Below are positions 1 to 8,846 of a DNA stretch of 64,000 bases, in pieces. A model generated the notes under the pieces. That model was not told the origin of the DNA, did no database searches, and saw only the letters and a program-made list of their open reading frames with translations. Location: the NCBI GenBank assembly GCA_039191605.1, contig JBCCXL010000018.1, forward strand, positions 62,001 through 126,000. The letters run 5' to 3'. The first letter of the stretch is position 1. Each line of letters opens with the position of its first letter. This stretch comes from JBCCXL01 sp039191605 (GTDB taxonomy: Bacteria; Acidobacteriota; Thermoanaerobaculia; Multivoradales; JAHZIX01). Made by a program: the position numbers and the translations under genes.

Positions 1-602
1 AAGTAAACGCTGCGGTCGACGTCGAGGCGACCGCGGTGCTCGAGCGGAAGGGATTCCGCCAGGATCATCTCGTCGATGGTGTCCAGCAGGCGCTCCAGCA
101 GGCCCGGCAGGGCCGCCCGGCGAACTCGCCGAAGGGCCTCGATGAGCAACCAATCACCGGCGAAGATAGCGGCCGCATTGCCGTATTCCAGCCGCGCCGT
201 AGCCTGTCCGCGCCGCTCCCGGGCAAGATCGACGACGTCGTCGTGGAGCAGGGTGGCGTTATGCACCAGCTCGACGGCGACGCCGAAGTCCATGGCCGCG
301 GTATTGAATCCCTTGCCGCAGCGGGCGGCGAGGGCGACGCAGAGGGGCCGCAAACGCTTGCCTCCAAGCCGCAGCAGGTGGCGCCCGGCTCGTCCCACCA
401 AGGCCTGAGGCCGATCCAGCTGGCGCAGCTCGTCCTCCACCACGCTCATGTCTTGCTGCACGAAATCCGAAAGGGAGTACAGCTCCTGGGCGAGGGCGCC
501 GAGACCGCGATTCGCGGCGACGGAGCCTAGGCGATCGAGGGTGGGGTCCTCCGGAGCATCCATCGCGGTTTGCTCGCTGAGATCGGGCAGAGTGTTCATC
601 AT
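1..602 (-). CDS. Polyprenyl diphosphate synthase (partial, C-terminus beyond left edge)
   Basis: Trans-isoprenyl diphosphate synthase, which adds isopentenyl diphosphate to an allylic primer to make the long prenyl chain of quinones or lipid carriers. Translating the minus strand from the ATG pair at 602/599 gives the family signatures GGKRLRPL near residue 90 and LLHDDVVD near residue 120. The DDxxD part is the first aspartate-rich, Mg-binding motif. About 200 residues are visible, so the second aspartate-rich motif lies outside the window. No clear Shine-Dalgarno sequence precedes the start. Family assignment is firm; product chain length cannot be read from the sequence. Confidence 0.88.
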   Translation of the reverse strand, partial: MMNTLPDLSEQTAMDAPEDPTLDRLGSVAANRGLGALAQELYSLSDFVQQDMSVVEDELRQLDRPQALVGRAGRHLLRLGGKRLRPLCVALAARCGKGFNTAAMDFGVAVELVHNATLLHDDVVDLARERRGQATARLEYGNAAAIFAGDWLLIEALRRVRRAALPGLLERLLDTIDEMILAESLPLEHRGRLDVDRSVY

Positions 603-1011
603 GGGAGGTGCCATTGTCGGAGAAGAGGTAGAAGGACCGAGGGTGCAGTGGGCATGGCGTGGGTGGGTCTCGTCGGCGTGGGGGGGAGGGGGTGTTCCGG
701 AGGAATCGGCTGGGCGCAAAGTTTTGGGCGCCGTGTTCTGGAAGAGTACGTCCGCGAATTCCTGCTGGTGTCAGTCGATCGAGCAATTTCGCCAAAAGGC
801 CTCGAAAATGAAGGCGATGAGTCGCTCTTCGGCCTTTGTTTTGGCGCTCTCCCGGTATCTCCAGGAAGTGGCGTGAGCGGCTCGCGGCGTTGTGGGTGCT
901 CGGTTCTCGGTGCCCAATTCCTAGATATCCAGCTTCTAGATGCCCAGTTCCCGGTACCCAGTTCCTAGAGATCCAGCCCCCCGGCTTCGAGCTTCGTAGC
1001 AGGGCCGAGGA
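603..1011. other. Intergenic region with degenerate short repeats
   Basis: No convincing gene lies here; open frames on both strands lack recognisable protein features. Roughly 897-985, immediately beyond the 3' end of the minus-strand regulator, is made of diverged copies of a unit resembling CCCAGTTCCTAGA, including TGCCCAATTCCTAGA and ACCCAGTTCCTAGA. This is one of several cases in the window of repeats sitting directly after a stop codon. Confidence 0.5.
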
Positions 1012-1608
1012 TCATAAACCGTCGGCATTGCGCAGCAGGTGTTCGCGAAATTCGTCGGATTGCAGAACGTCGGAAATTGCCCGGCGTCCGTTGGCGGCCC
1101 CCACCAAGAAACGCAATCCAAAGGTGCCCATGCCTCCGCCCTTGAGAAAGACTTCGGCCATGGAGTCGGTCATCACCACCAGCGCCTCGATGGCTTTCAG
1201 CCGCTCGAGGAAGATCGCTGCCTCGGGGGACGGGTCTTCCTCCAGCTGGGGGATCCAGTGGTGGAGATTCTCGCGAATGGGGTCCCACTCGCGCTGCTTG
1301 CGGATCTGAATTACGTTGCGCGTGACCTTTTCGATATCGGTTTCAGGTCGGTAGAATACGCGCCTCGATCCGGAGATCTTCTCCGGATGCACCAAACCCC
1401 AGTTGCGCAGCTCCCGGCAGGCCATGCTGACCGCTCCGCGGCTCAGCTCGAGGCCCTCCATGATCTGGCTCGCTTCGGCACCGTCCGGTTCCGCAAGCAG
1501 CCAGCCATAGACCCTGGCGGTGGTCGGTGAAACGCCCCAGAAAGGTCCGAGGCTTCCCCAGAGGTTGACGAAGGCATGCCGTACGTCGGCGATCGCTTCC
1601 ATGGCCAT
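1012..1608 (-). CDS. GbsR/MarR-type winged-helix transcriptional regulator
   Basis: A 198-residue protein with a winged-helix segment around residues 30-90 (SQIMEGLELSRGAVSMACRE is the likely recognition-helix region). A helical C-terminal part follows, as in GbsR-like regulators of osmoprotectant or metabolic genes. It diverges from the M13 peptidase gene. The 86-base spacer is AT-rich and holds a TTTCAA-n6-TTGAAA inverted repeat that could be its operator. The effector molecule and target genes are unknown. The family call rests on domain architecture and motif recognition. Confidence 0.78.
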   Translation of the reverse strand: MAMEAIADVRHAFVNLWGSLGPFWGVSPTTARVYGWLLAEPDGAEASQIMEGLELSRGAVSMACRELRNWGLVHPEKISGSRRVFYRPETDIEKVTRNVIQIRKQREWDPIRENLHHWIPQLEEDPSPEAAIFLERLKAIEALVVMTDSMAEVFLKGGGMGTFGLRFLVGAANGRRAISDVLQSDEFREHLLRNADGL

Positions 1609-1631
1609 AGGTTATAAAAAAGCTTCTGAGG

Positions 1632-1649
1632 TTTCAATATTTTTTGAAA
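1632..1649. promoter_or_regulatory. Inverted repeat, candidate regulator operator
   Basis: A perfect TTTCAA-TATTTT-TTGAAA inverted repeat in the AT-rich divergent spacer between the GbsR-like regulator and the M13 peptidase gene. The site is 24 bases upstream of the regulator start and 45 upstream of the peptidase start, so it suits control of both. Operator function is inferred from position and symmetry only. Confidence 0.4.
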
Positions 1650-1694
1650 GTTCAGCTTTCGCTCCATCGTCGATTCGCGCTAGAAAGGATCACT

Positions 1695-3977
1695 ATGCGC
1701 CCCAGCACCCCCCAGCACTCTTCTCGATCGCCCTTGGTCGCTCCCCAAGGGCGCGGTGATTCCCGGCTCGCCCGGGGCTTTCCCACCGCCTGGATTCTTG
1801 CCCCGACTCTGGCTGCCGTAGCCTTTCTGCTCCTGGCGGTTGGAGCCTGTAGCGGGCCGGGAGGGGAAGCGGGTTCCGAGCCAGGAGACGCCGCGGTGGA
1901 AGCGGTGCGACTGGCGCCGGAGGAGGTCGCCTCCTCGGTGCTGGCGGCGATGGATCCGGCGACGGATCCCTGTCAGGACTTCTATCGCTATGCCTGCGGT
2001 GGGTGGATCGACGCCACCGAGCTGCCGTCGGATCGCCCGCGCTGGGTGCGCTCCATCTCGGTGATCCAGGAGCGCAATCGCGAGGGCCTGCGAGACATCC
2101 TCGACCGCCTCTCGTCCGAGGCCTCGGCAGCGGGGAATGAGTCGAGGGAGGCGGGGGAAGAGCTGGCCGAAAAAGAATTAGCCGACACCGAGAAGGCCGT
2201 GGCCTTCTACGGGTCCTGCCAGGACGAGGAAGCGATCGCGGAGCGCGGCCTGGGGCCCCTGAAGCCCTGGATGGAGGCTATCGACGGGGTGGATTCTCCT
2301 TCGGCGGTGCTGGCCCTCACCGGCCAGCTGCATCGTCACAACCTCTTCCCCTTCTTTGGGACCTTCGTCTTCGGGGACTTCCGATCGCCGGAAGACTATT
2401 TGCTCTACTACAGCCAGGGCGGGCTGGGTCTGCCGGAGCGAGATTTCTACTTCCGCGAGGACGAGGAGAGCGAGACCCTGCGCGAGGAATATCGAGAACA
2501 CGTCGCTCGCGTGCTCGACCTGGTGGGGGGGGACGGTGATCCTGCCACCCTCGAGGCGGTAGCCGAGGGCTTCGAGCCGTCGCCGCAGGCGCGGCAGCGG
2601 GCCCAGGCGATTTACGATTTCGAGAGTCGACTGGCGGGGGCTTCCCGGGATGCCGCTTCGATGCGGAATTTGGAGTCTCTCTACAATCGCTATGACGCTG
2701 CGTCCCTGCGCGAGCTCACCCCGGAGCTCGATTGGGCGGCCTATCGCGCCGCCACCGGATTTCCCGAGGTCGATAGCCTCTCGGTGGCGACCCCCGAGTT
2801 CTTCGAGGCCCTGGACGACGCGCTGTCCTCGACGCCCCTGGGGGTGCTGCAGGACTACCTGCGCTGGCACCTCGTCTCCAGTGCCGCCCAATGGCTGCAC
2901 CCGACGCTGGCGCGGGAAGACTTCGACTTCTTCGGTCGGCAGCTCTCCGGGCAGCAGAATCAGCGGGAGCGCTGGAGCCGCTGCGTCGACGTCGTCAACG
3001 GCGGCCTCGGTGACGCCGTGGGGCAGCTCTTCGTCGCCCGCTACTTCGCCGGAGACTCCAAAGAGCGAGCGGTGGGCATGATCAAGGACATCGAGCACGC
3101 CCTGGCGGCGAGCTTCCCGACGCTGGATTGGATGGACGACCCCACCCGGGAGATCGCCCAGACCAAGATCGACGCGGTGCGCAACAAGATCGGCTACCCG
3201 GAAGAGCCCCAGAGCTACGCCGGAGTGAGCATCGATCCCGGTCAGTACTTCGAAAACCGTCTGGCCACCGGGCGCCACGAATACGAGCGCTGGATGCGTC
3301 AGGCGGGAGGGAAGGTCGATCCCGACGAGTGGTTGATGACGCCGCCGACGGTGAACGCCTACTACAACCCCACCGGCAACGAGATCGTCTTCCCGGCGGG
3401 GATCCTGCAGCCTCCCTTCTTCCACCGCGACTACCCGGCGGCGATGAATTACGGCGCCATCGGAGCGGTGATGGGTCACGAGCTGACCCACGGCTTCGAC
3501 GATTCCGGCCGTAAATTCGACGCTTCCGGCGAGCTTCGGGAGTGGTGGTCGACGGAGGTCGCGGAGCGCTTCGACGAGCGCGCCACCTGCGTCGCCGACG
3601 CCTACGATCGCTTCGAGGTGGAGCCCGGGGTGGCGGTCAACGGTCGCCTGACCCTAGGGGAGAACATCGCCGATCTCGGCGGCGTCAAGCAGGCCCATTT
3701 CGCCCTGCAGGAGGCCCTGGAGGGAGGGGCCGACGCGGGCTTTGCGGTGGGCGATCTGACGCCCGAGCAGCTCTTCTTCGTCTCCTATGGGCAGGTGTGG
3801 TGCACCGTCGCCACGCCGGAGCATCTGCGGCTCCAGGTGCGTACCGACAGCCACTCGCCGCCGCGCTTCCGGGTCAACGGACCCCTGCTGCACCTGCCGG
3901 CCTTCGCCGAGGCCTTCAGCTGCGAGGCGGGGGACGGCATGGTGACCCCGGAGGAGCAGCGCTGTGAAGTTTGGTGA
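1695..3977 (+). CDS. M13 (neprilysin/PepO-like) zinc metallopeptidase, predicted lipoprotein
   Basis: Zn-dependent oligopeptidase of family M13, about 760 residues. I place the start at ATG 1695 because AAAGGA lies 5 bases upstream; an earlier in-frame ATG at 1644 has no ribosome site. A hydrophobic segment ends in VGAC, a plausible lipobox, so the enzyme is probably anchored in the envelope. Family motifs are all present: NAYYNP, the zinc motif HELTH (His near 595 and 599), the third ligand in ENIADLGG (Glu near 656), and the canonical C-terminal CxxW ending, here CEVW. The last codons are also the first copy of an 18-base tandem repeat that runs past the stop. Confidence 0.95.
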   Translation: MRPSTPQHSSRSPLVAPQGRGDSRLARGFPTAWILAPTLAAVAFLLLAVGACSGPGGEAGSEPGDAAVEAVRLAPEEVASSVLAAMDPATDPCQDFYRYACGGWIDATELPSDRPRWVRSISVIQERNREGLRDILDRLSSEASAAGNESREAGEELAEKELADTEKAVAFYGSCQDEEAIAERGLGPLKPWMEAIDGVDSPSAVLALTGQLHRHNLFPFFGTFVFGDFRSPEDYLLYYSQGGLGLPERDFYFREDEESETLREEYREHVARVLDLVGGDGDPATLEAVAEGFEPSPQARQRAQAIYDFESRLAGASRDAASMRNLESLYNRYDAASLRELTPELDWAAYRAATGFPEVDSLSVATPEFFEALDDALSSTPLGVLQDYLRWHLVSSAAQWLHPTLAREDFDFFGRQLSGQQNQRERWSRCVDVVNGGLGDAVGQLFVARYFAGDSKERAVGMIKDIEHALAASFPTLDWMDDPTREIAQTKIDAVRNKIGYPEEPQSYAGVSIDPGQYFENRLATGRHEYERWMRQAGGKVDPDEWLMTPPTVNAYYNPTGNEIVFPAGILQPPFFHRDYPAAMNYGAIGAVMGHELTHGFDDSGRKFDASGELREWWSTEVAERFDERATCVADAYDRFEVEPGVAVNGRLTLGENIADLGGVKQAHFALQEALEGGADAGFAVGDLTPEQLFFVSYGQVWCTVATPEHLRLQVRTDSHSPPRFRVNGPLLHLPAFAEAFSCEAGDGMVTPEEQRCEVW

Positions 3978-4071
3978 TGCCGTGAAGTTTGGTGATGCCG
4001 TGACGTTTGGTGATGCCGTGACGTTTGGTGATGCCGTGACGTTTGGTGATGCCGTGAAGTCTGGTGATGCT
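3964..4071. repeat. Tandem repeat, six 18-base units spanning a stop codon
   Basis: Six head-to-tail copies of GTGAAGTTTGGTGATGCC. The later copies vary at one or two positions (ACGTTT or AAGTCT). Unit 1 encodes the conserved C-terminal EVW and stop of the M13 peptidase; the other five fill the spacer to the M29 gene. It looks like an expansion of the gene's own 3' end. Confidence 0.95.
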
Positions 4072-4103
4072 CAGAAGATGTTTGAGGTGAAGGAGATCAT
4101 GAG

Positions 4104-5234
4104 ATGAGCGGAGATCCGAGACACCAACGCCTCGCTGACCTGCTGCTGGACTATTCCTGCGCGGTGCAGCCGGGGGAGACGGTCTTCATCGAGGCGGTAG
4201 ACACCCCGGCGAGCTTCGTCAACCTTCTGCTGCGGGGCGTCGCCCAGCGCGACGCCGTGCCGCTGCTGCGGCTGGATTCCCAGGAAGTGCGGCGGGTGCA
4301 GCTGCAGGTGGCTTCGGAAGCGCAGCTCAAGGCCCAGGCGGCGGCGGATCTGGAGCTGATGCGGCGGGCCGATGCCTATATCGGGATTCGCGGGGCCGAC
4401 AACGCCTCGGAGCTCTCGGACGTGCCCTCCGAGCGCATGCGGCTCTACGAGACCCATCACTTTCGCCCCGTCCACCTGGAGCTGCGGGTGCCCAAGACCC
4501 GCTGGGTGGTGCTGCGCTGGCCCTCGCCGGCGATGGCCCAGGCGGCGCGCCGCTCCACCGCCGCCTTCGAGGATTTCTACTTCGACGTCACCACCTTCGA
4601 CTACCCGCGGCTCTCCAAGGCAGCGGAGCCCCTTCATCAGCTGATGGAGGCCTCCGATCGGGTGCGGCTGGTGGCGCCGGGGACGGATCTTCGCTTCAAC
4701 ATCGGCGGCATTCCGGCGGTGCGCTGCGACGGACATCGCAACATTCCCGACGGTGAGGTGTTTACCGCGCCGATCATCGACAGCGTCGAGGGGACCATCG
4801 CCTTCAACACTCCCTCGGCCTATCACGGGGTGGTTCACGACGGGGTGCGCTTCACCTTCCGAGAGGGGAAGATCGTCGACGCCTCTAGCTCCCAGCCGGA
4901 GCAGCTGGCGAGCCTGCTGGACGCCGACGAAGGGGCGCGCTACATCGGCGAGTTCGCCCTCGGCTTCCATCCGCTGATCCGGGAGCCGATGCTGGACACC
5001 CTCTTCGACGAGAAGATCGCCGGCTCTCTGCACTTCACGCCGGGCAATGCCTATGAATCCGCCGACAACGGCAATCGCAGCAAGATCCACTGGGATTTGG
5101 TGCTGCGGATGCTGCCGGAGCACGGCGGCGGCGAGGTGTGGTTCGACGATCGCTTGATCCGCAAGGACGGTCGCTTCGTGGTGCCGGAGCTGGAAGGGCT
5201 GAATCCCGACGTGCTGACCGGCGATGCGAGCTAG
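4104..5234 (+). CDS. M29-family (AmpS/PepS-like) metallo-aminopeptidase
   Basis: A 376-residue two-metal aminopeptidase that removes N-terminal residues from peptides, probably cytoplasmic (no signal peptide). GAAGGAG at 4089-4095 fixes the ATG. Likely metal ligands, by comparison with the family, are Glu in GEVFTAP (near 218), Glu in IGEFALG (near 283), His in HFTPGNAY (near 310), and His and Asp in HWDLV (near 329 and 331). The spacing between the last two ligand clusters is shorter than in AmpS. It follows the M13 peptidase on the same strand, so the pair may form a peptide-degrading unit. Confidence 0.9.
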   Translation: MSGDPRHQRLADLLLDYSCAVQPGETVFIEAVDTPASFVNLLLRGVAQRDAVPLLRLDSQEVRRVQLQVASEAQLKAQAAADLELMRRADAYIGIRGADNASELSDVPSERMRLYETHHFRPVHLELRVPKTRWVVLRWPSPAMAQAARRSTAAFEDFYFDVTTFDYPRLSKAAEPLHQLMEASDRVRLVAPGTDLRFNIGGIPAVRCDGHRNIPDGEVFTAPIIDSVEGTIAFNTPSAYHGVVHDGVRFTFREGKIVDASSSQPEQLASLLDADEGARYIGEFALGFHPLIREPMLDTLFDEKIAGSLHFTPGNAYESADNGNRSKIHWDLVLRMLPEHGGGEVWFDDRLIRKDGRFVVPELEGLNPDVLTGDAS

Positions 5235-5652
5235 GTCACGATTCGCTGGGACTGGCCGCTGGGATTGGCCTATGGGATTGGAGGTATGGGAAGCCTTCCC
5301 TGGAGCTTCTCCGTGGTGGGGAGCCCCGGGGAGTGGGGGCTGCCCTCGCCCTTAGTTCTCAAGACTTGCCGACTCTAGAACCGGTCGCGCCGGGAAAGCG
5401 GCGGCTTTCTTTAGGACTTTTCGCCAGGGTTCTGTGCCGCGGAGGTGACGGCCTCCCGTTTCGCGTCGGGAAGTAGAAGTCGGCACGGGCCTTGCTGTTA
5501 CACTTAAAGGCCGGAAGCGTCAGATCGCTCTTCACAGCGCGATCCGGGCTCCACGGCTTCCCACCTTGCACCATCCCGCGACCTACCCTACCCGCTACAA
5601 CTTGACCTACCGCCGAGGGCGCTCCGTCCTCAGTCGATCTGGAGGTACACCC
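5235..5652. other. Intergenic region upstream of DUF937 gene
   Basis: A 418-base spacer. Directly after the M29 stop, about 5245-5290, are diverged copies of a TGGGATTGG-containing unit. I see no gene or terminator in the rest. The ribosome site of the next gene (GGAGGT, 5641-5646) lies at its end, and a promoter for that gene should be here, although no convincing -35/-10 pair stands out. Confidence 0.4.
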
Positions 5653-6267
5653 ATGTCCACGTCCGTTCTCAACTTGGTGACTCAACAACTCCAGGGCGGA
5701 GCCCTTGCCGACCTCTCGAAGCAGCTCGGCGCTGACGAGCAGACCACCGCGAAGGCGGTCTCTACGGCGCTGCCGGTGCTCCTCGGCGCCCTCAACAACA
5801 ACGCTCGTCAGGGTGACGGCGCCAACGCTCTGGCCGGTGCCCTGCAGCGCGACCACGACGGCAGCATCCTGGATAGCCTCGGCGGCTTCTTCGGCGGCGG
5901 CAACAATTCCGTCTCCGCCGGCAACGCGATCCTCAAGCACGTGCTCGGCGGCTCTCAGCGCCAGTCGGCGGAACAGGGGGTCGGCAACATCGCCGGCCTG
6001 AACGGCGGCCAGGCGAGCCAGCTGCTGGCGCTGCTGGCGCCGGTGGTCCTCGGGGCCCTGGGCAAGGCGCAGCGGCAGGAAGGCCTCGACGCCGGTGCCC
6101 TCTCCGGTCTGCTGGGCCGCGAGAGCCGCGCCGCCGGCCAGGCGGTGCCTCAGGCCCAGGGGATCCTCGGCAGCCTGCTGGATCAGGACGGTGACGGTGA
6201 CGTCAAAGACGACGTGCTGCGGATGGGCGCCGGCCTGCTCGGCAGTATGTTTTCCGGTAAGCGCTGA
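5653..6267 (+). CDS. DUF937 domain protein
   Basis: A 204-residue, Gly/Ala/Leu-rich protein with a DUF937-type pattern: an N-terminal MSTSVLNLV segment, a repeated LP-VLLGALNNN/LAPVVLGALGKA helical motif, and a C-terminal LLDQDGDGDVKDDVLRMG stretch that resembles a Ca-binding DxDGDG loop. The ATG at 5653 follows GGAGGT by six bases. No signal peptide is seen. The biochemical role of DUF937 proteins is unknown. The final codons (GKR, stop) are the first unit of a 27-base tandem repeat. Confidence 0.8.
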   Translation: MSTSVLNLVTQQLQGGALADLSKQLGADEQTTAKAVSTALPVLLGALNNNARQGDGANALAGALQRDHDGSILDSLGGFFGGGNNSVSAGNAILKHVLGGSQRQSAEQGVGNIAGLNGGQASQLLALLAPVVLGALGKAQRQEGLDAGALSGLLGRESRAAGQAVPQAQGILGSLLDQDGDGDVKDDVLRMGAGLLGSMFSGKR

Positions 6268-6366
6268 CGCGCTGGGTTCTCTGGCAAGCGCTAACGCGCT
6301 GGGTTCTCTGGCAAGCGCTGACGCGCTGGGTTTTCTGGCAAGCGCTAACGCGCTGGGTTCTCCGGC
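6259..6366. repeat. Tandem repeat, four 27-base units spanning a stop codon
   Basis: Four head-to-tail copies of a 27-base unit starting AAGCGCTGACGCGCTGGG. Unit 1 begins inside the last codons of the DUF937 gene and includes its TGA. Units 2 and 4 carry TAAC where units 1 and 3 carry TGAC, so the copies alternate, suggesting duplication of a two-unit block. Confidence 0.95.
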
Positions 6367-6537
6367 GAGCACCGAGCTCTTCGGCCGGTGCCGTGCCGGG
6401 AAGTCTCGAGCAGCTTTCGCTGCATGATTTTCGAAGCCCCCGGCGGGGAGGGATCCTTCCCTGCTGGAGCGGCCCGTTCTTAGTTCACAACGCCAATCCT
6501 AGGGCTACGGCCCGTTCTCAAACGAGGAGAATTCGAT

Positions 6538-7047
6538 ATGGGTTTGTTTAGTTTCGTCAAGAGTGCCGGTGAGAAGCTGTTCGGTGGCAAGGATGAGCCG
6601 AAGGCTCCGGAGAAGGGTACCGCCGAGGACTCCGAGGCCCGCGAGCGCTTCGAGGCCCTGGTCGCCAAGCAGCGCGCCGCCGCCATCAGCACCGCCATCT
6701 CCAAGAACCAGCTGGAGGTCGCCGACCTCGACGTTTCGGTGGACGGCGACACCGCCACCCTGAAGGGCTCTGCCCCCAACCAGGAGACCCGCGAGAAGGC
6801 GATCCTGGTGGCCGGCAACGTCAACGGCATCGCTTCCGTCGACGACCAGCTCACCGTCGAGTCCACCGAGCCGGAGGCCACCTTCTACACCGTCGAGCGC
6901 GGCGACACCCTGGGCAAGATCGCCCAGGAGCACTACGGTAAGGCTTCCAAGTACCCGGTGATCTTCGAGGCCAACAAGCCGATGCTCACCGACCCGGACA
7001 AGATCTACCCCGGTCAGGTGCTGCGCATCCCCGCCCTGGACGACTGA
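6538..7047 (+). CDS. BON-LysM domain protein (Kbp/YgaU-like)
   Basis: A 169-residue protein with the architecture of E. coli Kbp (YgaU). A short N-terminal segment beginning MGLFSFVKSAGEKLFG is followed by a BON domain (about residues 55-110) and a C-terminal LysM domain (FYTVERGDTLGKIAQEHYG to IYPGQVLRIP, about 118-166). Kbp binds potassium in the cytoplasm; whether this protein does is inference. GAGGAG at 6524-6529 supports the ATG. A strong intrinsic terminator follows the stop. Confidence 0.9.
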   Translation: MGLFSFVKSAGEKLFGGKDEPKAPEKGTAEDSEARERFEALVAKQRAAAISTAISKNQLEVADLDVSVDGDTATLKGSAPNQETREKAILVAGNVNGIASVDDQLTVESTEPEATFYTVERGDTLGKIAQEHYGKASKYPVIFEANKPMLTDPDKIYPGQVLRIPALDD

Positions 7048-7125
7048 TCAGCACGTTAGATCCGCACCGGATCGATGAAGTCCACCTCGAGCCCGCCCGC
7101 GGGATTTGAGGCCTAGGACGAGAAA

Positions 7126-7165
7126 GACGGCCATCTCCGCTTTGCGGAGGTGGCTGTTTTTCTTT
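7126..7165 (+). terminator. Intrinsic terminator after the BON-LysM gene
   Basis: A 12-base stem, GGCCATCTCCGC with GCGGAGGTGGCT (one G-T and one weak end pair), a three-base loop, then GTTTTTCTTT. It lies about 80 bases after the stop. Diverged copies of a CGTTTCTTT-containing unit follow at about 7172-7220. Confidence 0.88.
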
Positions 7166-7310
7166 GGGCGAGCGTTTCTTTTTGACAGACCGTTTCTTTC
7201 TGAGAGGCCGTTTCGCTTCGAGTGACTCGTGCCGGTGCTGTCTTGAGTCGTGGGAGGACCGGGAGAGGTGGGGGTAGCGAGAGGGTGGGCGCGGGAGATC
7301 GGCAACAGCC

Positions 7311-8846
7311 TCAGGCTTCTTGGGCGATGGGAGCCGGGGCGTCTTCCAGCTCCCGCCAGCGCTCCACCAGGGCGTCCACATCCTGCTGGATTTGCAGCCG
7401 GCGGCGCTGCAGCTCCTCCCGCTGGCGCTCGGAGGTCATCAGCCGAAGGAAGGCGCGGGCCTCGGTGGTGAAGCGTCCCCGCTGCTCGTGGAAGCGCAGC
7501 GCAACCCAGCCGCTGGGGGGCGCCAGGAGCAGCACCAGGGGAGCCCAGCGCCAGTCGAAGAAAACACCCACCGCCACCGTTTCCAGCAGCCAGGTGAGGG
7601 GGAAGACGATCAGCGAGGCGAAGAGCTTATAGGTGCTCTGCACGTCCAGCTTTTCCGCCAGCCTGGTCGCCAGCAGGCGCACCGCGCGGTAGGGAGGCCA
7701 GTTGAGGACGGTGCCGAGGACGGCTACCGGAAGGCGTAGGCAGGCGGTGGCGGCGGTGTGCAGCAGATAGCGCACCACCGCCCAGCGGGAATAGCGGGCG
7801 CCGACCTGGTCGTCCCGCAGGCCGCAGGCGGCCAGGAGCTCGTCGTATTCCCGCACCGCTCGGGTGGTTGCCTCGACCCGCTCCGGCTCGGCGGCGGCGA
7901 GGTGGCGATGGCCGCGGATAAAGGCGCGCAGCATCTCCGCCCGCTGGGCCAAGGGCAGGCTGCCGGGCAGCGGCCGCTGCGGCTGGCTCCATAGCTCGGC
8001 GGCCTGTTCCAGCAGCTGCGCCTGATCCCAGGAGTCGAAATTCACCGTCACCCGCCTCAGGCCGTCGTCGAGAAGAGTGGTGAGGTGCTGGGCGGCGCGA
8101 AACTCCTCCGGGATCGAATCTTCTTCGGAGCCCCCGGAGGTTCCAGGCCCGGAGTCGGCGATCTCCGCGGGCACCGCAGGCATCGAGTCCAGGGTCTCCC
8201 GCAGCAGGATCGGATCTCCCACCTGAATTAAGGCCCGGGAGCGGAAGCGGTGCTTGGCGTCGAAGGTCAGGCCCACCGGGATCAGCTGAATATTCAGCGG
8301 GCCAAAGCGCTCCTCGGCGCCGAGGGCGATGCGCGCGGCGCCGGATTTCAGCGGCTGGAGGGCCGGCTCGCTGTGGCTCTTGCCTTCCGGAAAAAGGGCG
8401 ATCAGGCCGCCGTCCCGCAGCGCCTCATAGCTGGCGGAGAAGGTCTCCTGGTTGCGGCTGGTATCGACCCCATCCTGGCGGCGGTAGACCGGAATCACCT
8501 GAGCCCAGCGCAGCAGGGGGCGCAGGATCGACAGCTCCCACAGAGTGCTCTTGCCCAGCAGTCGGGGCATGCGCGGCGCCACGGCGGCCAGCAGCACGGC
8601 GTCCATTAGGGAGTTGACGTGATTTGCCACCACCAGCACCGGGCCAGCGGCGGGGATCTTTTCCTCTCCTACCACCTCCAGCCGACGGAAGAAGATCTTC
8701 GCTAGATGACGGGCGAGAGAGCGCAGCCAGCGGGCGGCACGGGGAGGGCTGTCGGCGGAGGTCTCGGGGCTTACGGCAGTCTCTGGGTTCACGGAGGTTT
8801 CCGGGTTCACGGGGGGCTCTTGGCTCAGGGGGGCTTCAGGGCTCAC
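7311..8846 (-). CDS. PlsC-family acyltransferase (glycerol-phosphate acyltransferase-like), membrane protein
   Basis: About 511 residues. The N-terminal third holds a PlsC/LPLAT acyltransferase domain with an NHVNSLMD block, matching the NHxNxxxD form of motif I in this subgroup, and FPEGKSHSEP, which matches the EGxS motif. These enzymes acylate glycerol phosphate or lysophospholipid. The C-terminal part has hydrophobic segments near residues 385-460. I chose GTG 8846 because its GTGA overlaps the stop of the upstream MFS gene; a longer frame exists but only reads through that gene. The first 30 residues are a low-complexity repeat (VNPETS-like). Confidence 0.82.
   Translation of the reverse strand: MSPEAPLSQEPPVNPETSVNPETAVSPETSADSPPRAARWLRSLARHLAKIFFRRLEVVGEEKIPAAGPVLVVANHVNSLMDAVLLAAVAPRMPRLLGKSTLWELSILRPLLRWAQVIPVYRRQDGVDTSRNQETFSASYEALRDGGLIALFPEGKSHSEPALQPLKSGAARIALGAEERFGPLNIQLIPVGLTFDAKHRFRSRALIQVGDPILLRETLDSMPAVPAEIADSGPGTSGGSEEDSIPEEFRAAQHLTTLLDDGLRRVTVNFDSWDQAQLLEQAAELWSQPQRPLPGSLPLAQRAEMLRAFIRGHRHLAAAEPERVEATTRAVREYDELLAACGLRDDQVGARYSRWAVVRYLLHTAATACLRLPVAVLGTVLNWPPYRAVRLLATRLAEKLDVQSTYKLFASLIVFPLTWLLETVAVGVFFDWRWAPLVLLLAPPSGWVALRFHEQRGRFTTEARAFLRLMTSERQREELQRRRLQIQQDVDALVERWRELEDAPAPIAQEA

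Noticed and set aside
2178..3491. A 437-codon minus-strand frame opposite the M13 peptidase
   Set aside because: The plus-strand frame has every M13 motif; the minus frame is the common antisense open frame of G+C-rich genes.
3964..4071. CRISPR array
   Set aside because: The 18-base units are directly adjacent with no unique spacers and no cas genes are present; the same holds for 6259-6366.
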